Source: JAGVSV01 sp050952845 (GTDB taxonomy: Bacteria > Bacillota > Clostridia > Christensenellales > Aristaeellaceae). Taken from it: a stretch of DNA of 64,000 bases. Below, one piece after another: positions 25,201 through 33,513 of this stretch. Under the pieces are notes generated by a model. The model was not told where the DNA came from and made no database searches. It was given only the letters and a program-made list of their open reading frames with translations. The stretch lies in the NCBI GenBank assembly GCA_050952845.1, contig JBMNLP010000001.1, forward strand, positions 2,170,001-2,234,000. Reading direction: 5' to 3'. Positions within the stretch are counted from its first letter, which is position 1; every line of letters begins with the position of its first letter. Both the position numbers and the translations under genes were made by a program.

Positions 25201-26765
25201 GCCGTCTGCTGTGCGATCGAGATAGCACCATCCTGCACGGCTACCCAGCTGCTGCCGCTCCACCGCTTGAGAATGTTGCCGTTTGCAGTGTCTACCCACA
25301 GGTCGCCTGTGATAGCTCCGCTGGGTGGTGTGCCCATCAGGTATGTGCGGTTCTTCCCGGCCAGGTCTGATTTGTAATTGGCGTGATTGCGCACGGTGGC
25401 GGTAATGGCGTCTGGGGTAATCTTTTGCTCTGCTGTTGATACCCTTGCAGTAAGGTTTGTCACATCCCCTTGTGCTGCCTTTTCGCCCAATGCGGTATCA
25501 AGACCCTTCCCTGACGACATCACTATCCCATCCGGCGCTTCCATCACGATCTTACCGCCAGCCAGCAGGTTCAGCTGCTCCCCTGCCCGGATGTTGATAT
25601 CACCCTCAATGGCCGTGCCGTTGAGCTTCCCGGTGGGCGTGAACACGCGCACAAACTCCTGTTTCGCCTGCCCTTTGATCGCGGTGTTCAGTTTGTTCCC
25701 GCTCTGCATCGAAAAACCGCTGTCCAGCGTTATCGTCTGACGCAATATCAGCAGGGGAACAACCCCGCCCTTCAGGTCGGTCACCTGGGCAATATCGCCG
25801 GCGGTCAGCGTCGGGTCTCCCTGCCAGGCGATCGATCCGCCATGAAACGTCAAGCCGTTCAAAGCCGTTTGGATGTTGGTTATCAGCGTGTCAAAAACGC
25901 TGCTTCCGTACGCAAGCAGAGGGTTGCCCTGCACCGCAATGCTGTTTAATTCGTTGTCAACAAGGCTCATGTCTGCCGCTATTCTCGTTGCGCCGTAGCC
26001 GTGCGGCGCGTCATAGGGGTACACGGACAGCGCGTTAAACGGCCCGAATATTGCCCCCTGCTTCTCCAGGTTGATGTACCTGCTCGGCCCCACCTGATAA
26101 TCAGGCGTATGCTCAAACGGCACGAGCTCTAATTTTCCGTTCCTGTCCATGCGGGCAAAGCCGGCCGCGCAGCACGCGACATACCCGATCACGCCCCGGC
26201 AGGTTGTCCCCTCTTCCCAGTTTGGTTTGGTGGGGATTGATACGGTCGAGCTTACAAAGGCTGTTGTCTTCAGCGCGATGCCCGCCTGCGCGCACGCAAA
26301 CGCCAATATCTGCCCCAGCGTCCGGGGGTAGGTCTGGGTATCGTTAAACTCCCGCCCCGCCTTGTTCGCCAGATAGTCCGCGCCTTTCAAGACGATCACA
26401 GGCTCCTGTTCCTGCCCGATCGCATCCTCCAGGGCATAAAAGCCTAAGTTTGCATACTCATAGGCTGCGCCCAGCACGCCTATTTCCAGCTTAACAGTCG
26501 CCCCGTCCAGCGTGCGGCTGCCAAGGATGGACCCGCCGCTGTTCCATTGCCCCTGCCTGTTGTCCAGGTTCAGCGTCAGCGATGACGCGGACACGCCGCC
26601 CAAGGGCAGGTGCGCCCCCGCGTCCTCTGTTATCTGAATCTTGCTGATTTCGGCCGCCGTGATATTCTGCGTCGTTGCGTCGCTAAAGGTGATGACGCCC
26701 CTGGCCGTGAGCTGGCGGGAGGGCTGCGCCATCAGCTCGCGGAATGCCGTCGTCGTGTTGTACAT
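22218..26765 (-). CDS. Large baseplate/tail fibre protein with beta-helix
   Basis: 1,515-residue structural protein likely to contact the host surface. Residues about 1-350 look like a baseplate hub (Dit/Tal-type) domain beginning YNTTTAFRELMAQPSRQLTA. The middle is modular: two copies of a short unit ending GDLWVDTANGNILKRWSGSS and GDLWINPNANSEVRRWDGSS, and two jelly-roll-like modules (GETYTVSVDVMSV, GKSYVLTVQLASV). Near residue 1130-1290 lies a parallel beta-helix of the pectin-lyase type (NVTIHGGIYIRDCSRVTIIG and onward) that may bind or cut polysaccharide. A C-terminal beta domain follows. ATG 10 bp after the preceding gene. Confidence 0.85.
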   Translation of the reverse strand: MYNTTTAFRELMAQPSRQLTARGVITFSDATTQNITAAEISKIQITEDAGAHLPLGGVSASSLTLNLDNRQGQWNSGGSILGSRTLDGATVKLEIGVLGAAYEYANLGFYALEDAIGQEQEPVIVLKGADYLANKAGREFNDTQTYPRTLGQILAFACAQAGIALKTTAFVSSTVSIPTKPNWEEGTTCRGVIGYVACCAAGFARMDRNGKLELVPFEHTPDYQVGPSRYINLEKQGAIFGPFNALSVYPYDAPHGYGATRIAADMSLVDNELNSIAVQGNPLLAYGSSVFDTLITNIQTALNGLTFHGGSIAWQGDPTLTAGDIAQVTDLKGGVVPLLILRQTITLDSGFSMQSGNKLNTAIKGQAKQEFVRVFTPTGKLNGTAIEGDINIRAGEQLNLLAGGKIVMEAPDGIVMSSGKGLDTALGEKAAQGDVTNLTARVSTAEQKITPDAITATVRNHANYKSDLAGKNRTYLMGTPPSGAITGDLWVDTANGNILKRWSGSSWVAVQDGAISIAQQTANKIAWLIASGDSASNMVLTEQLYELVTQRVMITANQQIDIKVANIQVGGRNMLKNSRNITMTPNGEGLGTTVLMGDGPEPYQRTVGNPSISTYGPDNAYDASCFVIPMVVGETYTVSVDVMSVGATRSVGFYNSQGMTEVVADKWTRISYTYEYTSNKRVLGLTGPGNIYVYSKNWQIEIGNKASNWSPAPEDIEGRMSSAELQLTNDSIMQKVATHTTYTQRQTAIDNATSAAQNTANSRNRTYQSTTSPTNPVVGDLWINPNANSEVRRWDGSSWILSQDTRIASTANTVSTTLNSTGVYNLVKQNTEYINAMGDKASVQSVSTLNTTVGNIQGAVETIQGGVTNKSMLEMADDRAALKVSEIRWGGGNILINALFEYDVPLTGWNANQAVTLAQYSTTWFPRGYLYMECNQSTSSPGLITYDNVMWDRLVTGKSYVLTVQLASVDANPPTLSVGIGNQAIGTFGAGTKSIKFTYSNTGSNYLLLHWGGNGTPPATGSKIGVIYMTLVEGNMAPSGFVSSPRDAANSLKASGIEILANLLRLYSSGKLMADGSEIDFNTALFNLHDGDKEILSATPGGVAIGAEYVYANRYLGPIVQTYPGGNVPWQGSFAATLAGIPKYLLADTIINVPAGTYNETIYINGFVGAALGVYIASNVTIHGGIYIRDCSRVTIIGPSDMSAIINVPTLLQGIYINSVSNLWISNLRVTGRIRGSSSDSTGYGMLIYATSGIVRDCIVERAQYGIGCYYGCAMVCYNNRGGVVGSSDYTTLANLIQGILADSGSHIGIGGMIPAAPTATATNMATIVGTGTQTGSPGTAPAPPSTVVRTYAQAQSARLRTPKDNSAYLGFNTTNMPTQGEYTVSGVAYAYFGIWVLPAITSASTASAAKLTIKRHTEGGSSAAVNVHLHYFTDANIMGASYTAQSARAKFTSTGLSASMARGGTYTFILPSAVINAIKNGTLKGFGVVDRSANSAYPYAPMSADITLEVTTAS

Positions 26766-26774
26766 ATGCCCTCC

Positions 26775-27122
26775 TTATTGCTCAATAAAGTTCATTTTCA
26801 GCCCTTCCCACATGGGCACGCCGCCGCGGTACATCAGCATGGGGATTGACCGGTCGCCGACATAGCAGGTGATGGTCTTGCTCCCGCCTGTCTGCGGGTC
26901 GGGATAGGTCACGCTGAAAAACACGCTTGTTACAGCGGATAGCAGCGCGGATATCTCGGCGTTGGTAAGCGCGCCCCATTCCATTTCCAGCTTGCGTTTC
27001 ACCGCCACCCGGTCGATGAGGATCGTCCCTTCCGCGTTCCTGTCCGCGCTCTTTGACACGTCATAGATGCCGACCGACAGCTTTTGCGGGGTCTTGATTT
27101 TTACTCCGTTTACATTAATCAT
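26775..27122 (-). CDS. Phage tail protein, DUF6711 family
   Basis: 115-residue virion-associated protein. INVNGVKIKTPQKLSVGIYD and KRKLEMEWGALTNAEISALL match the DUF6711 group found between tape measure and baseplate genes of Bacillota siphophages; function in the distal tail is likely but not shown. I use the ATG at 27122, eight bases after GGAG, rather than the GTG at 27128 that overlaps the tape-measure stop. Confidence 0.75.
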   Translation of the reverse strand: MINVNGVKIKTPQKLSVGIYDVSKSADRNAEGTILIDRVAVKRKLEMEWGALTNAEISALLSAVTSVFFSVTYPDPQTGGSKTITCYVGDRSIPMLMYRGGVPMWEGLKMNFIEQ

Positions 27123-27124
27123 CG

Positions 27125-30100
27125 TCACATCTCCAGCAGGACACGCCCTGCCATGCGCTGGGCGTTGTTCATGTGCTGAATGGTCATTCTGCCGTACTGT
27201 ACGCCGTCAACGTTCCAGCTGAGCTTCAGGTTGTCCATCACCATGGCGACGCCTTGACGTATGCCATCAGCGATAGCGCCGCTGATTCCTGCCTCAGCCT
27301 CTATTGCAATGCTGCTCGCCGTGCTCAGCCCTATCGATGGGGTCATCAAATCTTCCTGCAACGCATTTGCCGCGCCGTGGCTAAGCCGCTTGGCAGCCTC
27401 TACAACGTTTGGAATACCGGCCAATATTGATTTGGAGAACCCCAGCGCGAACATATCGCCAAGCCACCAGGACACCTTCGACGGAGAGCTGATTGACAAC
27501 AATCCCTGCACAGCATTTTTCGCGGCGTTCGCCAAAGAGCGAGCCGCCCCTATTGCGGCCCTGAGGTTGCCCTTGCTGTTGATGGCGTTAATGAACCCCT
27601 GCGCAAAGCTGTTGCCGTGGCTTGCCATTGTCCCGCTGCCGCTGCTCACCTCGTTTGTTGCGGCGTCCCTGAGCTTTGCTGCCGCGTCACCAGCTTCCGG
27701 CGCTTTGGCTGCAAGGCTTCTGACAAGCGCGGCGCCGGCAGCGTTTCCCTGCTTCTCCATACGGTCAGCCAGTTGATACAGCGCCTCTCTTGTCGGGTTA
27801 AGAATGATTTCACCAAGTATTGCGGGGGTGAGCTTCTTCTCGAGCATCGCGTTGCGAAGTTCATCCATGCTTTCTTTGCCGATGCTTTCCATATTGGCGC
27901 TAATATCGATGCCCGCTTCGTCAAGCAATCTCTGCATTTCGCCGCTCGGGCCAAGCGTTCCAAGGAAAACCTCCATCATTTGCAGCGTGGCAATCTGGGC
28001 CTCATCGCTTAACGCGCTAAAGTCCACGCCCGCGATAAGTTCATCTATTCTTTTCCTATATTCTTGAATTTCACCATGCGACAGCTCCCCGCTGTTAATT
28101 GCTGCATTGAGCGAAGGCATGAACGTTCTGGCAATGGTCATTATTTTACCTTCTGCCAGATCTCGTAACTCCTCCTCCGCGCCAGCCTTCAACTCGGCAA
28201 TGCCGTCCTCGATTGTTAGCCCCTGTTCGGCAAGCCCCCTCTCAAGGCTTCCGGTCGGGTCGGAGAAATAGAGGTTTGTCGCAATCTCAAGGTCTGCATC
28301 AATCCGTTCCGTTTCGGTCTTTATGTAGTCTTCAAGCGACTTGATAAGATTGTCTACAGATGTTTTGCTCAGTTCGGATAAGGCAAATTCATGCTCTGCT
28401 TTTTTAAGCAGTCCTTTTGACGAGATGCCGCCCGCGATGATGTTCATGACCTCGTCGACGGTTCGGCTTGATTTCGTGACCGCCTGAACCAGCTCCGGCG
28501 TAAACTCAAACTCAAAGCCTTCCGCGAACAGTTTTTGGAGCTCCGCGTTTGCCTCTCTTAGTTTCTGTTCTGCTCCGCCATAGATGATCCCAATGGCGGT
28601 TTCGCCGACGCTGCCCTCGAACTCGTCGCCCAGAAAAGCGGTGAATAGCCCGGTTACTTCCGCTTCCGCGCTGATAGCGACAACGCCTGCCTCAGCAACC
28701 ATTTCCTGTACGGCTATCCGCAGCTGTTCTGCTTGCTCTTTTGTCAGCGTTTTGGCTGTCCATTTGTAGGTATCGATGCTTGCTTTGACATCCTCCAGCT
28801 GGATGCTGAATTTGTCGATCTCGCCCTGGATGTTCGCCTCGGTTTCGGCTATCTTTTCTTGTGCCGTTGTTTCATCGATTTTTCCGGCTTTAAGGTCGGC
28901 GTTAATTTGGTCGATGATCTCGGCTTTTAGTTCCTCCCACCCGTCCACGATGCGCTGGCCTTCGGTAGTCAGGGTATTGACGATGTCAGCTTTTTCACTG
29001 TCGTCTACCTTGCCGTCCATAAGCGCGGCGTTCACCTTTGATATGATGGTTGTCTCAAGCGCCTCAGTCTTTTCGGCCATTTCACGAAGCAAGCCTTCTA
29101 TTCTTCTCTTGCGGTTCGTAAAATCCGTGTAGTTGATCTTGCCCTCAGCGAAAAGCGTTTCAATATAAGCTATAATCGGGGTGCGAATAACCCCGCCCGA
29201 TTTCAAAACAAGCCGGCGCACCTCATTTACGCGCTTCAGGAACCGCTCTTTTCCCGTGGTCATGGGCAGCATTTCGATCACCGCGATGATTCGTTTTACA
29301 TGCTTCTCGGCTGCCGTGTATCGCTGCATCGCTGCGTCCGTGTCATTTCTCAGGCTATCCAGCTCGCTGAACAGCTTGGTGCGCTTGGTAGCCATGTTCT
29401 CCCTGACAATGGTCGCGGCTTCCTCAAGCGATATTTCGATGTCGCCAAAGGCTTTTGACCAGCGGATGCTGTTGATTCTGTCTATTTCCCTTGTGATCGC
29501 CGTTACCCCGGAAGCTAATACGCCGACAACAGCCGCGATGGCCGGGTTCCCTGTCAGCTTGAACGCCAGGAAGCCGGCGCCAATGCCGGCGATCGCAGGA
29601 ATGATAACGTCTGCCGCTTTCTTGATTTTGTCGGCAAATTCTCTTACTTTGACGCTCACCGTTCCCAGCGCATCGGCATAGCCCTCGGCATTGTCGATTT
29701 CAGGCACCCATCCTTCGGCTAACCCGGCGCCGCCGCCAGCCTTTGGCGCGTCAAGCCCGTCAACGGCTTCCTTGGTCAGCTTGTTCACTTCGTCGAAGTG
29801 CTTTAGCCCGATGTTGCTGTCTTTCGCCGCTTGTTTGATGTCCGTGCCCGCTTTTCTCGCGGCGACGCCCGCGCCTCTGTATGCCTTGGCTGTCTCCTGC
29901 AGCCCTTCGGCAAGCGAGTCGGCGGTCTTTGCGCCCCTGTTCGCCAGCAGCGAAGCGGCAATGTTCGTCTTATTAAACCCGCCAAGCGAACCGGCCAAGT
30001 ATGCGATTGCCTGCGAAGCCGTCAGCGCGGCGTCGGCGATCGCCGTAAGCACTGGCATGGCGGCGGCCTGCAGCCTCTGCATGGCCTGACCAAACGCGAC

Positions 30101-30844
30101 CTTGGCCTGGTCTACCGTATTGGAAAGATACCGCAGCTGGTTCGCTGGGCTGCTGATAGTTCTCGCCAAGTCTCCCTGCGCGGCGCTGGTCTGCGCCATG
30201 ATCGCCGCGTACCGCGCCAGCACCTTTTCCTGTTGCGTCAGTTCCTTGCCGGTTTTGCTGATTCCCCTGGCCATGGCGTATTGCTTGATGATGTGCTCGT
30301 CAACCAGGATGCCCAGCTGCTTTAGCGGCATGCCCATGCCCGTCATGCCGCTCTGGAGCTTGCCAAACATCTCGCCGGGGTCAAGGTTGTAGAAGCTCGC
30401 CATATCCTCGGCCAGCATCGTCAGGTTTTCAGACATCTCATAAGCCTGGTCTGCGCCGATGCCCATGCTTTTCAGCATCACGTTCATGGTGCCGATGTTC
30501 CGGCGTAAGCTGTAGGCGTTCAAGCCCAAGTTGTCCCTCAAGTTGTCGGACCATTCCCGCGCCTGGGCGCTCATGCCCTTCATGGATTCGGCAAACAGGT
30601 TCTCGCTCTCGTATACCTCATTTGCCATGGCCAGGCTGTCTTTGCCAACGCCGATCATTGCCCGGCCGACATACATCGTCAGAAAGGTTCGCGCCATACG
30701 GCCAAGCGTGGCAAACGACTTTGATGTATTGTTTACCGTTTTCTCGACACCGGCCATCTGGCCTTTGATTTTATCCAGCTGTCCCTGAAGTCCGCCGAAT
30801 TGCGCTGTGAATTTTATTTCCAGTTCTTCAAGGGTTATGGGCAC
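27125..30844 (-). CDS. Tape measure protein
   Basis: 1,239-residue protein that sets tail length and is probably ejected with the DNA. Very helical throughout; the conserved N-terminal region includes LGRMARTFLTMYVGRAMIGV and MGMPLKQLGILVDEHIIKQY, typical of the TMP_2-like group, followed by hydrophobic Gly/Ala segments (VIPAIAGIGAGFLAFKLTGN) and long coiled coils. At about 0.15 nm per residue the tail would be roughly 185 nm (inference). GTG start at 30844 with GGGAGGTGA; it overlaps the chaperone frame by 17 bp. Confidence 0.92.
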   Translation of the reverse strand: MPITLEELEIKFTAQFGGLQGQLDKIKGQMAGVEKTVNNTSKSFATLGRMARTFLTMYVGRAMIGVGKDSLAMANEVYESENLFAESMKGMSAQAREWSDNLRDNLGLNAYSLRRNIGTMNVMLKSMGIGADQAYEMSENLTMLAEDMASFYNLDPGEMFGKLQSGMTGMGMPLKQLGILVDEHIIKQYAMARGISKTGKELTQQEKVLARYAAIMAQTSAAQGDLARTISSPANQLRYLSNTVDQAKVAFGQAMQRLQAAAMPVLTAIADAALTASQAIAYLAGSLGGFNKTNIAASLLANRGAKTADSLAEGLQETAKAYRGAGVAARKAGTDIKQAAKDSNIGLKHFDEVNKLTKEAVDGLDAPKAGGGAGLAEGWVPEIDNAEGYADALGTVSVKVREFADKIKKAADVIIPAIAGIGAGFLAFKLTGNPAIAAVVGVLASGVTAITREIDRINSIRWSKAFGDIEISLEEAATIVRENMATKRTKLFSELDSLRNDTDAAMQRYTAAEKHVKRIIAVIEMLPMTTGKERFLKRVNEVRRLVLKSGGVIRTPIIAYIETLFAEGKINYTDFTNRKRRIEGLLREMAEKTEALETTIISKVNAALMDGKVDDSEKADIVNTLTTEGQRIVDGWEELKAEIIDQINADLKAGKIDETTAQEKIAETEANIQGEIDKFSIQLEDVKASIDTYKWTAKTLTKEQAEQLRIAVQEMVAEAGVVAISAEAEVTGLFTAFLGDEFEGSVGETAIGIIYGGAEQKLREANAELQKLFAEGFEFEFTPELVQAVTKSSRTVDEVMNIIAGGISSKGLLKKAEHEFALSELSKTSVDNLIKSLEDYIKTETERIDADLEIATNLYFSDPTGSLERGLAEQGLTIEDGIAELKAGAEEELRDLAEGKIMTIARTFMPSLNAAINSGELSHGEIQEYRKRIDELIAGVDFSALSDEAQIATLQMMEVFLGTLGPSGEMQRLLDEAGIDISANMESIGKESMDELRNAMLEKKLTPAILGEIILNPTREALYQLADRMEKQGNAAGAALVRSLAAKAPEAGDAAAKLRDAATNEVSSGSGTMASHGNSFAQGFINAINSKGNLRAAIGAARSLANAAKNAVQGLLSISSPSKVSWWLGDMFALGFSKSILAGIPNVVEAAKRLSHGAANALQEDLMTPSIGLSTASSIAIEAEAGISGAIADGIRQGVAMVMDNLKLSWNVDGVQYGRMTIQHMNNAQRMAGRVLLEM

Positions 30845-31480
30845 CTGCGTTCACCTCCCGGTTATGGCGTTCTGCGAACTCGCGCATGGCATTTTTCATG
30901 TCGCTGTCCGTCATCGTTGTTGTCTGTTTTTTGGTTGCAAATACCGGCTTTCTGGGGTATTTCCTTGGATCGTGGAACCCCCTTGCCACATAGCTGCCTA
31001 TCATCCAGGCCAGGGTGTCATTGCTTTCCAGCGCTCTTTCGGCTTGCGCCTGGTAAGCCTTCATCCGTCCGTTAATCTCCGCCGGTGTCATGTTCCAAAA
31101 CGACCAGGCTTCGGTTATCCCCGCCTCAAAAGCCTGATCAATGATCCTTTTGTATCGCTTGCGCAGCGGCTCGTCTATCGTTTCGCCGCCGTCTGCGCCT
31201 CCAGAAAACCCGCTTGCTCTGTTGCCGCGTTCACCAGCGACACCACATCGTCCATCGTGTGGCCTTCCTGAAAGTAATCGGTCAGGATTTGCCCGGCCGC
31301 CCGGATGGTCAGCTTCGGGTTGCTGTCTATCAGCCCCGCCCAGAACAGCGCGCGCATCGCGCTAAACTCGCCCAGCTTGAATATCTCGCTGAACGGGCGC
31401 TTGGTCTGCTCCTCCAGGTCGGCAATGGAGTTGATGGTGTATCTCAGCTCATAGCTCTTGTTGCCTGCTTCAAACTTCAT
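30828..31480 (-). CDS. Tail assembly chaperone gpGT (-1 frameshift product)
   Basis: Joined reading of two overlapping frames, giving 217 residues. The zero frame (gpG, ends 31175) meets the heptamer G_GGT_TTT at 31211-31205; slipping back one base there enters a frame that is open without an ATG through to 30828 and reads SGGADGGETIDEPLRKRYKR (first 20), later ITEAWSFWNMTPAEINGRM. The T part has the usual helical composition and the EAW...SPAE-like signature of gpT domains. In this phage type gpG and gpGT bind the tape measure before the tube polymerises. The alternative is a separate gene from ATG 31091 (87 aa) that lacks a ribosome site. Confidence 0.75.
31175..31480 (-). CDS. Tail assembly chaperone gpG
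   Basis: 101-residue cytoplasmic assembly factor, not expected in the virion. SYELRYTINSIADLEEQTKR and FSAMRALFWAGL are typical of the TAC/gpG families of Bacillota siphophages. RBS TAGGAGG before the ATG. It sits between the tube and tape measure genes, as expected. Confidence 0.85.
   Translation of the reverse strand: MKFEAGNKSYELRYTINSIADLEEQTKRPFSEIFKLGEFSAMRALFWAGLIDSNPKLTIRAAGQILTDYFQEGHTMDDVVSLVNAATEQAGFLEAQTAAKR
31205..31211 (-). promoter_or_regulatory. Slippery heptamer G_GGT_TTT for -1 frameshifting
   Basis: On the minus strand the heptamer is in the right phase (codons GGT TTT) ten codons before the gpG stop. Both tRNAs can re-pair after a one-base slip. No strong downstream pseudoknot was worked out by eye. 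Confidence 0.65.
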
Positions 31481-31521
31481 AGAGTCCTCCTAAAGGGGGA
31501 GGTTTCCCTCCCCCCGGTTTG

Positions 31522-31965
31522 TTATGTCCCAGTCGGCGCCGACACCTCGGTAACCTCGCCGCTGACACGCAGCGTGGCCCCGAAGCCCACCGCGCCGTCC
31601 ACCTCGGCAGGCCCGCGGCTGACGCCTTTCACAAAGCCGTTAAAAGAGTAGCCGGAACCGTCCGGGAAAGTGACTTCAAACTTGCCGGTCTCGTTGTTTT
31701 TGAACGCGTCCCTCAGCGCCTTCTGCCCGGCGTCGCCGGTGTAGTAGCCAGAGATGGCGACCTCTCCGCCGTCCTTGAATCCGCCGACGAACTCGCGATA
31801 CGCGCCGGTGCTGTCCAGCGTGGTCACGTCGATCTCGTCCATGGTCTCATTGGTCTCGCCGATGCTGGTCAGCTTGCCGATGGTCACTGCAGTTGAACCC
31901 GTGCCGGTCTTGGTGTATTTCAGGGTCGTGCCCTGGGCTTTCTGTCCGCTCGTTGCTGCTGGCAT
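31522..31965 (-). CDS. Major tail (tube) protein
   Basis: 147-residue protein that stacks as rings to make the tail tube. Beta-rich with the family pattern TLKYTKTGTGSTAVTIGKLT, then DEIDVTTLDSTGAYREFVGG and FPDGSGYSFNGFVKGVS, as in TTP/lambda gpV-like tube proteins of Bacillota phages. RBS GAGGAG. It follows the tail terminator by 17 bp. No Ig-like C-terminal extension. Confidence 0.9.
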   Translation of the reverse strand: MPAATSGQKAQGTTLKYTKTGTGSTAVTIGKLTSIGETNETMDEIDVTTLDSTGAYREFVGGFKDGGEVAISGYYTGDAGQKALRDAFKNNETGKFEVTFPDGSGYSFNGFVKGVSRGPAEVDGAVGFGATLRVSGEVTEVSAPTGT

Positions 31966-31982
31966 ATTTCTTTAATCTCCTC

Positions 31983-32348
31983 TCATTGGTACAGCACGCC
32001 CTCCGGGTCGCTCAGCGCCCGGTAGCGCATGGTTTTGTGATGAATCGTTGTTTCGGGTTCGTACAGGTCATAGGCAAACGCGCGCCGGAACCCCGCGGCG
32101 CTCATCGCCTGGTCGATCGTCTGCGCAATCTCGCCGTTCCTCATGGCGCTCTTGCTCCAGATGTCAATCACATAAGCTACTTCTGTCAGGTACTCCGTCG
32201 TGTCCGCCTGGCTGTGCTGCCGGTTCTCTGCCTCGTACCAGCTCACGCACGGCAGTTCGCCATTAATCGGCGGATAAAAGTAATGCACCGGGGTGCCTCC
32301 CAGTGCGTTGGTCAGGCTCTCGTATACATAGGCTTTCAGGTCAATCAA
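31983..32348 (-). CDS. Tail terminator / completion protein (DUF3168-like)
   Basis: 121 residues, beginning IDLKAYVYESLTNALGGTPV with the following FYPP and SWYEAEN segments typical of gp17/tail-terminator proteins that cap the tail tube and dock it to the head. TTG start with GGAGG seven bases upstream; the TTG directly abuts the stop of the preceding gene. Confidence 0.78.
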   Translation of the reverse strand: MIDLKAYVYESLTNALGGTPVHYFYPPINGELPCVSWYEAENRQHSQADTTEYLTEVAYVIDIWSKSAMRNGEIAQTIDQAMSAAGFRRAFAYDLYEPETTIHHKTMRYRALSDPEGVLYQ

Positions 32349-32867
32349 TTAACCACCTCCCGCTGTGCGCCGGATGGCCTTGGTCAGCTCGTCCCTCGCC
32401 AGCGCTGGCAGCGTGTCCTTGTGCTCCACTGCCGCCGGGTATAGGTACGGCCTGGCAGGCTGGCCGCTGGTGCGGCGGAAGGTCTTTTCTCCGCCTATAA
32501 CGGTTGGATAAATCCAGTATTCGCGTGTCGTCCAGTTCACCCTCACATTGGGGCTGATGCCACCGTGATTAGCCGCGCCCACAGGCCCCGTGCCAAATTC
32601 AACATAGGCGGCATGTCCCGCGTTGGTATACACACGGCCCTCAATACGTCCGCCTGATACATTCACCTCATGGGTGATGCTGCCGCGCAGGCTGCCGCTT
32701 CCTTCGCTGTCCGCCTGGCTTCCGCCGCCAACTGGCGCGTTCGCTTTCGCAGACGCTTCCGCTGCAAGCACAGTCCTTTTGACGGCTTCCTCAAGCGCTT
32801 CTGCGCTGTTCCCGCCTAATCTGTCCAGCTTGCGTATCAGGCTGTCCAGCCCTTTGATAGCAGCCAT
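32349..32867 (-). CDS. HK97 gp10-like head-tail joining protein
   Basis: 172 residues. LDSLIRKLDRLGGNSAEALE followed by a helix rich in Ala/Lys and the AYVEFGTGPVGAANHGG loop are the HK97-gp10 family hallmarks. It acts at the head-tail interface or tail completion. Four genes between capsid and tube (connector, head closure, gp10, terminator) are in the standard order. Confidence 0.88.
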   Translation of the reverse strand: MAAIKGLDSLIRKLDRLGGNSAEALEEAVKRTVLAAEASAKANAPVGGGSQADSEGSGSLRGSITHEVNVSGGRIEGRVYTNAGHAAYVEFGTGPVGAANHGGISPNVRVNWTTREYWIYPTVIGGEKTFRRTSGQPARPYLYPAAVEHKDTLPALARDELTKAIRRTAGGG

Positions 32868-33190
32868 TACACCGGCCGCCTTTCAATCACCGCGCTGGTA
32901 TGGTTCGGCCATTGCTCAACGCTTTCCACCGCCCACATTGGCGTTTCGTCCGTCTCGCCTGCCAGCCAAAGGCGCATGCCTTTTTCAATGCCTGCCTTGC
33001 ACGTCAGACGCATCATGCTGTTGGCGCGCTCGCCGTACATCTCCACGCTGATGGCGTCGGTGATCGGCAGCACGGACGCCTGTACTTCGGCATCCTCTGC
33101 CCAGGTAACAACGGTCTCGCCGATCGCGTTCTTGGTCGTTGTTTTCTTTGCCGTCCTCACTGTCTGGACCAGGCGCTGCTTATTTCGCAT
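32867..33190 (-). CDS. Head closure / head-tail adaptor protein
   Basis: 107-residue beta-rich protein (SPP1 gp16-like) that seals the portal after packaging. Pattern: KNAIGETVVTWAEDAEVQAS, then ITDAISVEMYGERANSMMRL, with the GMRLWLAG turn. It overlaps the next gene's start by one base. RBS GAGGTGA. Confidence 0.82.
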   Translation of the reverse strand: MRNKQRLVQTVRTAKKTTTKNAIGETVVTWAEDAEVQASVLPITDAISVEMYGERANSMMRLTCKAGIEKGMRLWLAGETDETPMWAVESVEQWPNHTSAVIERRPV

Positions 33191-33194
33191 CCAA

Positions 33195-33497
33195 TCACCT
33201 CGTCCTTGCCAGCCTGTACGGGCTAATTTCGCGCCGGATGTGCTCCGGCATGCTGTCTATGCCCACGCTGATACCCCCCTCAGAATGGCTGCTTTGGCCC
33301 TCTACGCCCATCCGGTTGTAGGCAATGGCCGCTAACTTGATCTGGGTGTAGTCCAGCGCTGCGGGCATCTCAGTTCGGTTGGTCATGGCCAGGATGGCTG
33401 CTTCAGCCTCGTCCAGCAAGGACTGGAGCAGCTCGTCCTGATTGGTCGCGTCAGGCAGGCGCAATTTCAGCGCCACTAATTTCTCAACGTTGAGCAT
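33195..33497 (-). CDS. Head-tail connector protein (gp6-like)
   Basis: 100-residue helical protein beginning LNVEKLVALKLRLPDATNQD, with a DEAEAAILAMTNR helix and IKLAAIAYNRMGVEG, the pattern of HK97 gp6/SPP1 gp15 connectors that form a ring below the portal. RBS GGAGGG. Follows the capsid gene. Confidence 0.85.
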   Translation of the reverse strand: MLNVEKLVALKLRLPDATNQDELLQSLLDEAEAAILAMTNRTEMPAALDYTQIKLAAIAYNRMGVEGQSSHSEGGISVGIDSMPEHIRREISPYRLARTR

Positions 33498-33513
33498 TGC
33501 GCCCTCCTATCAA

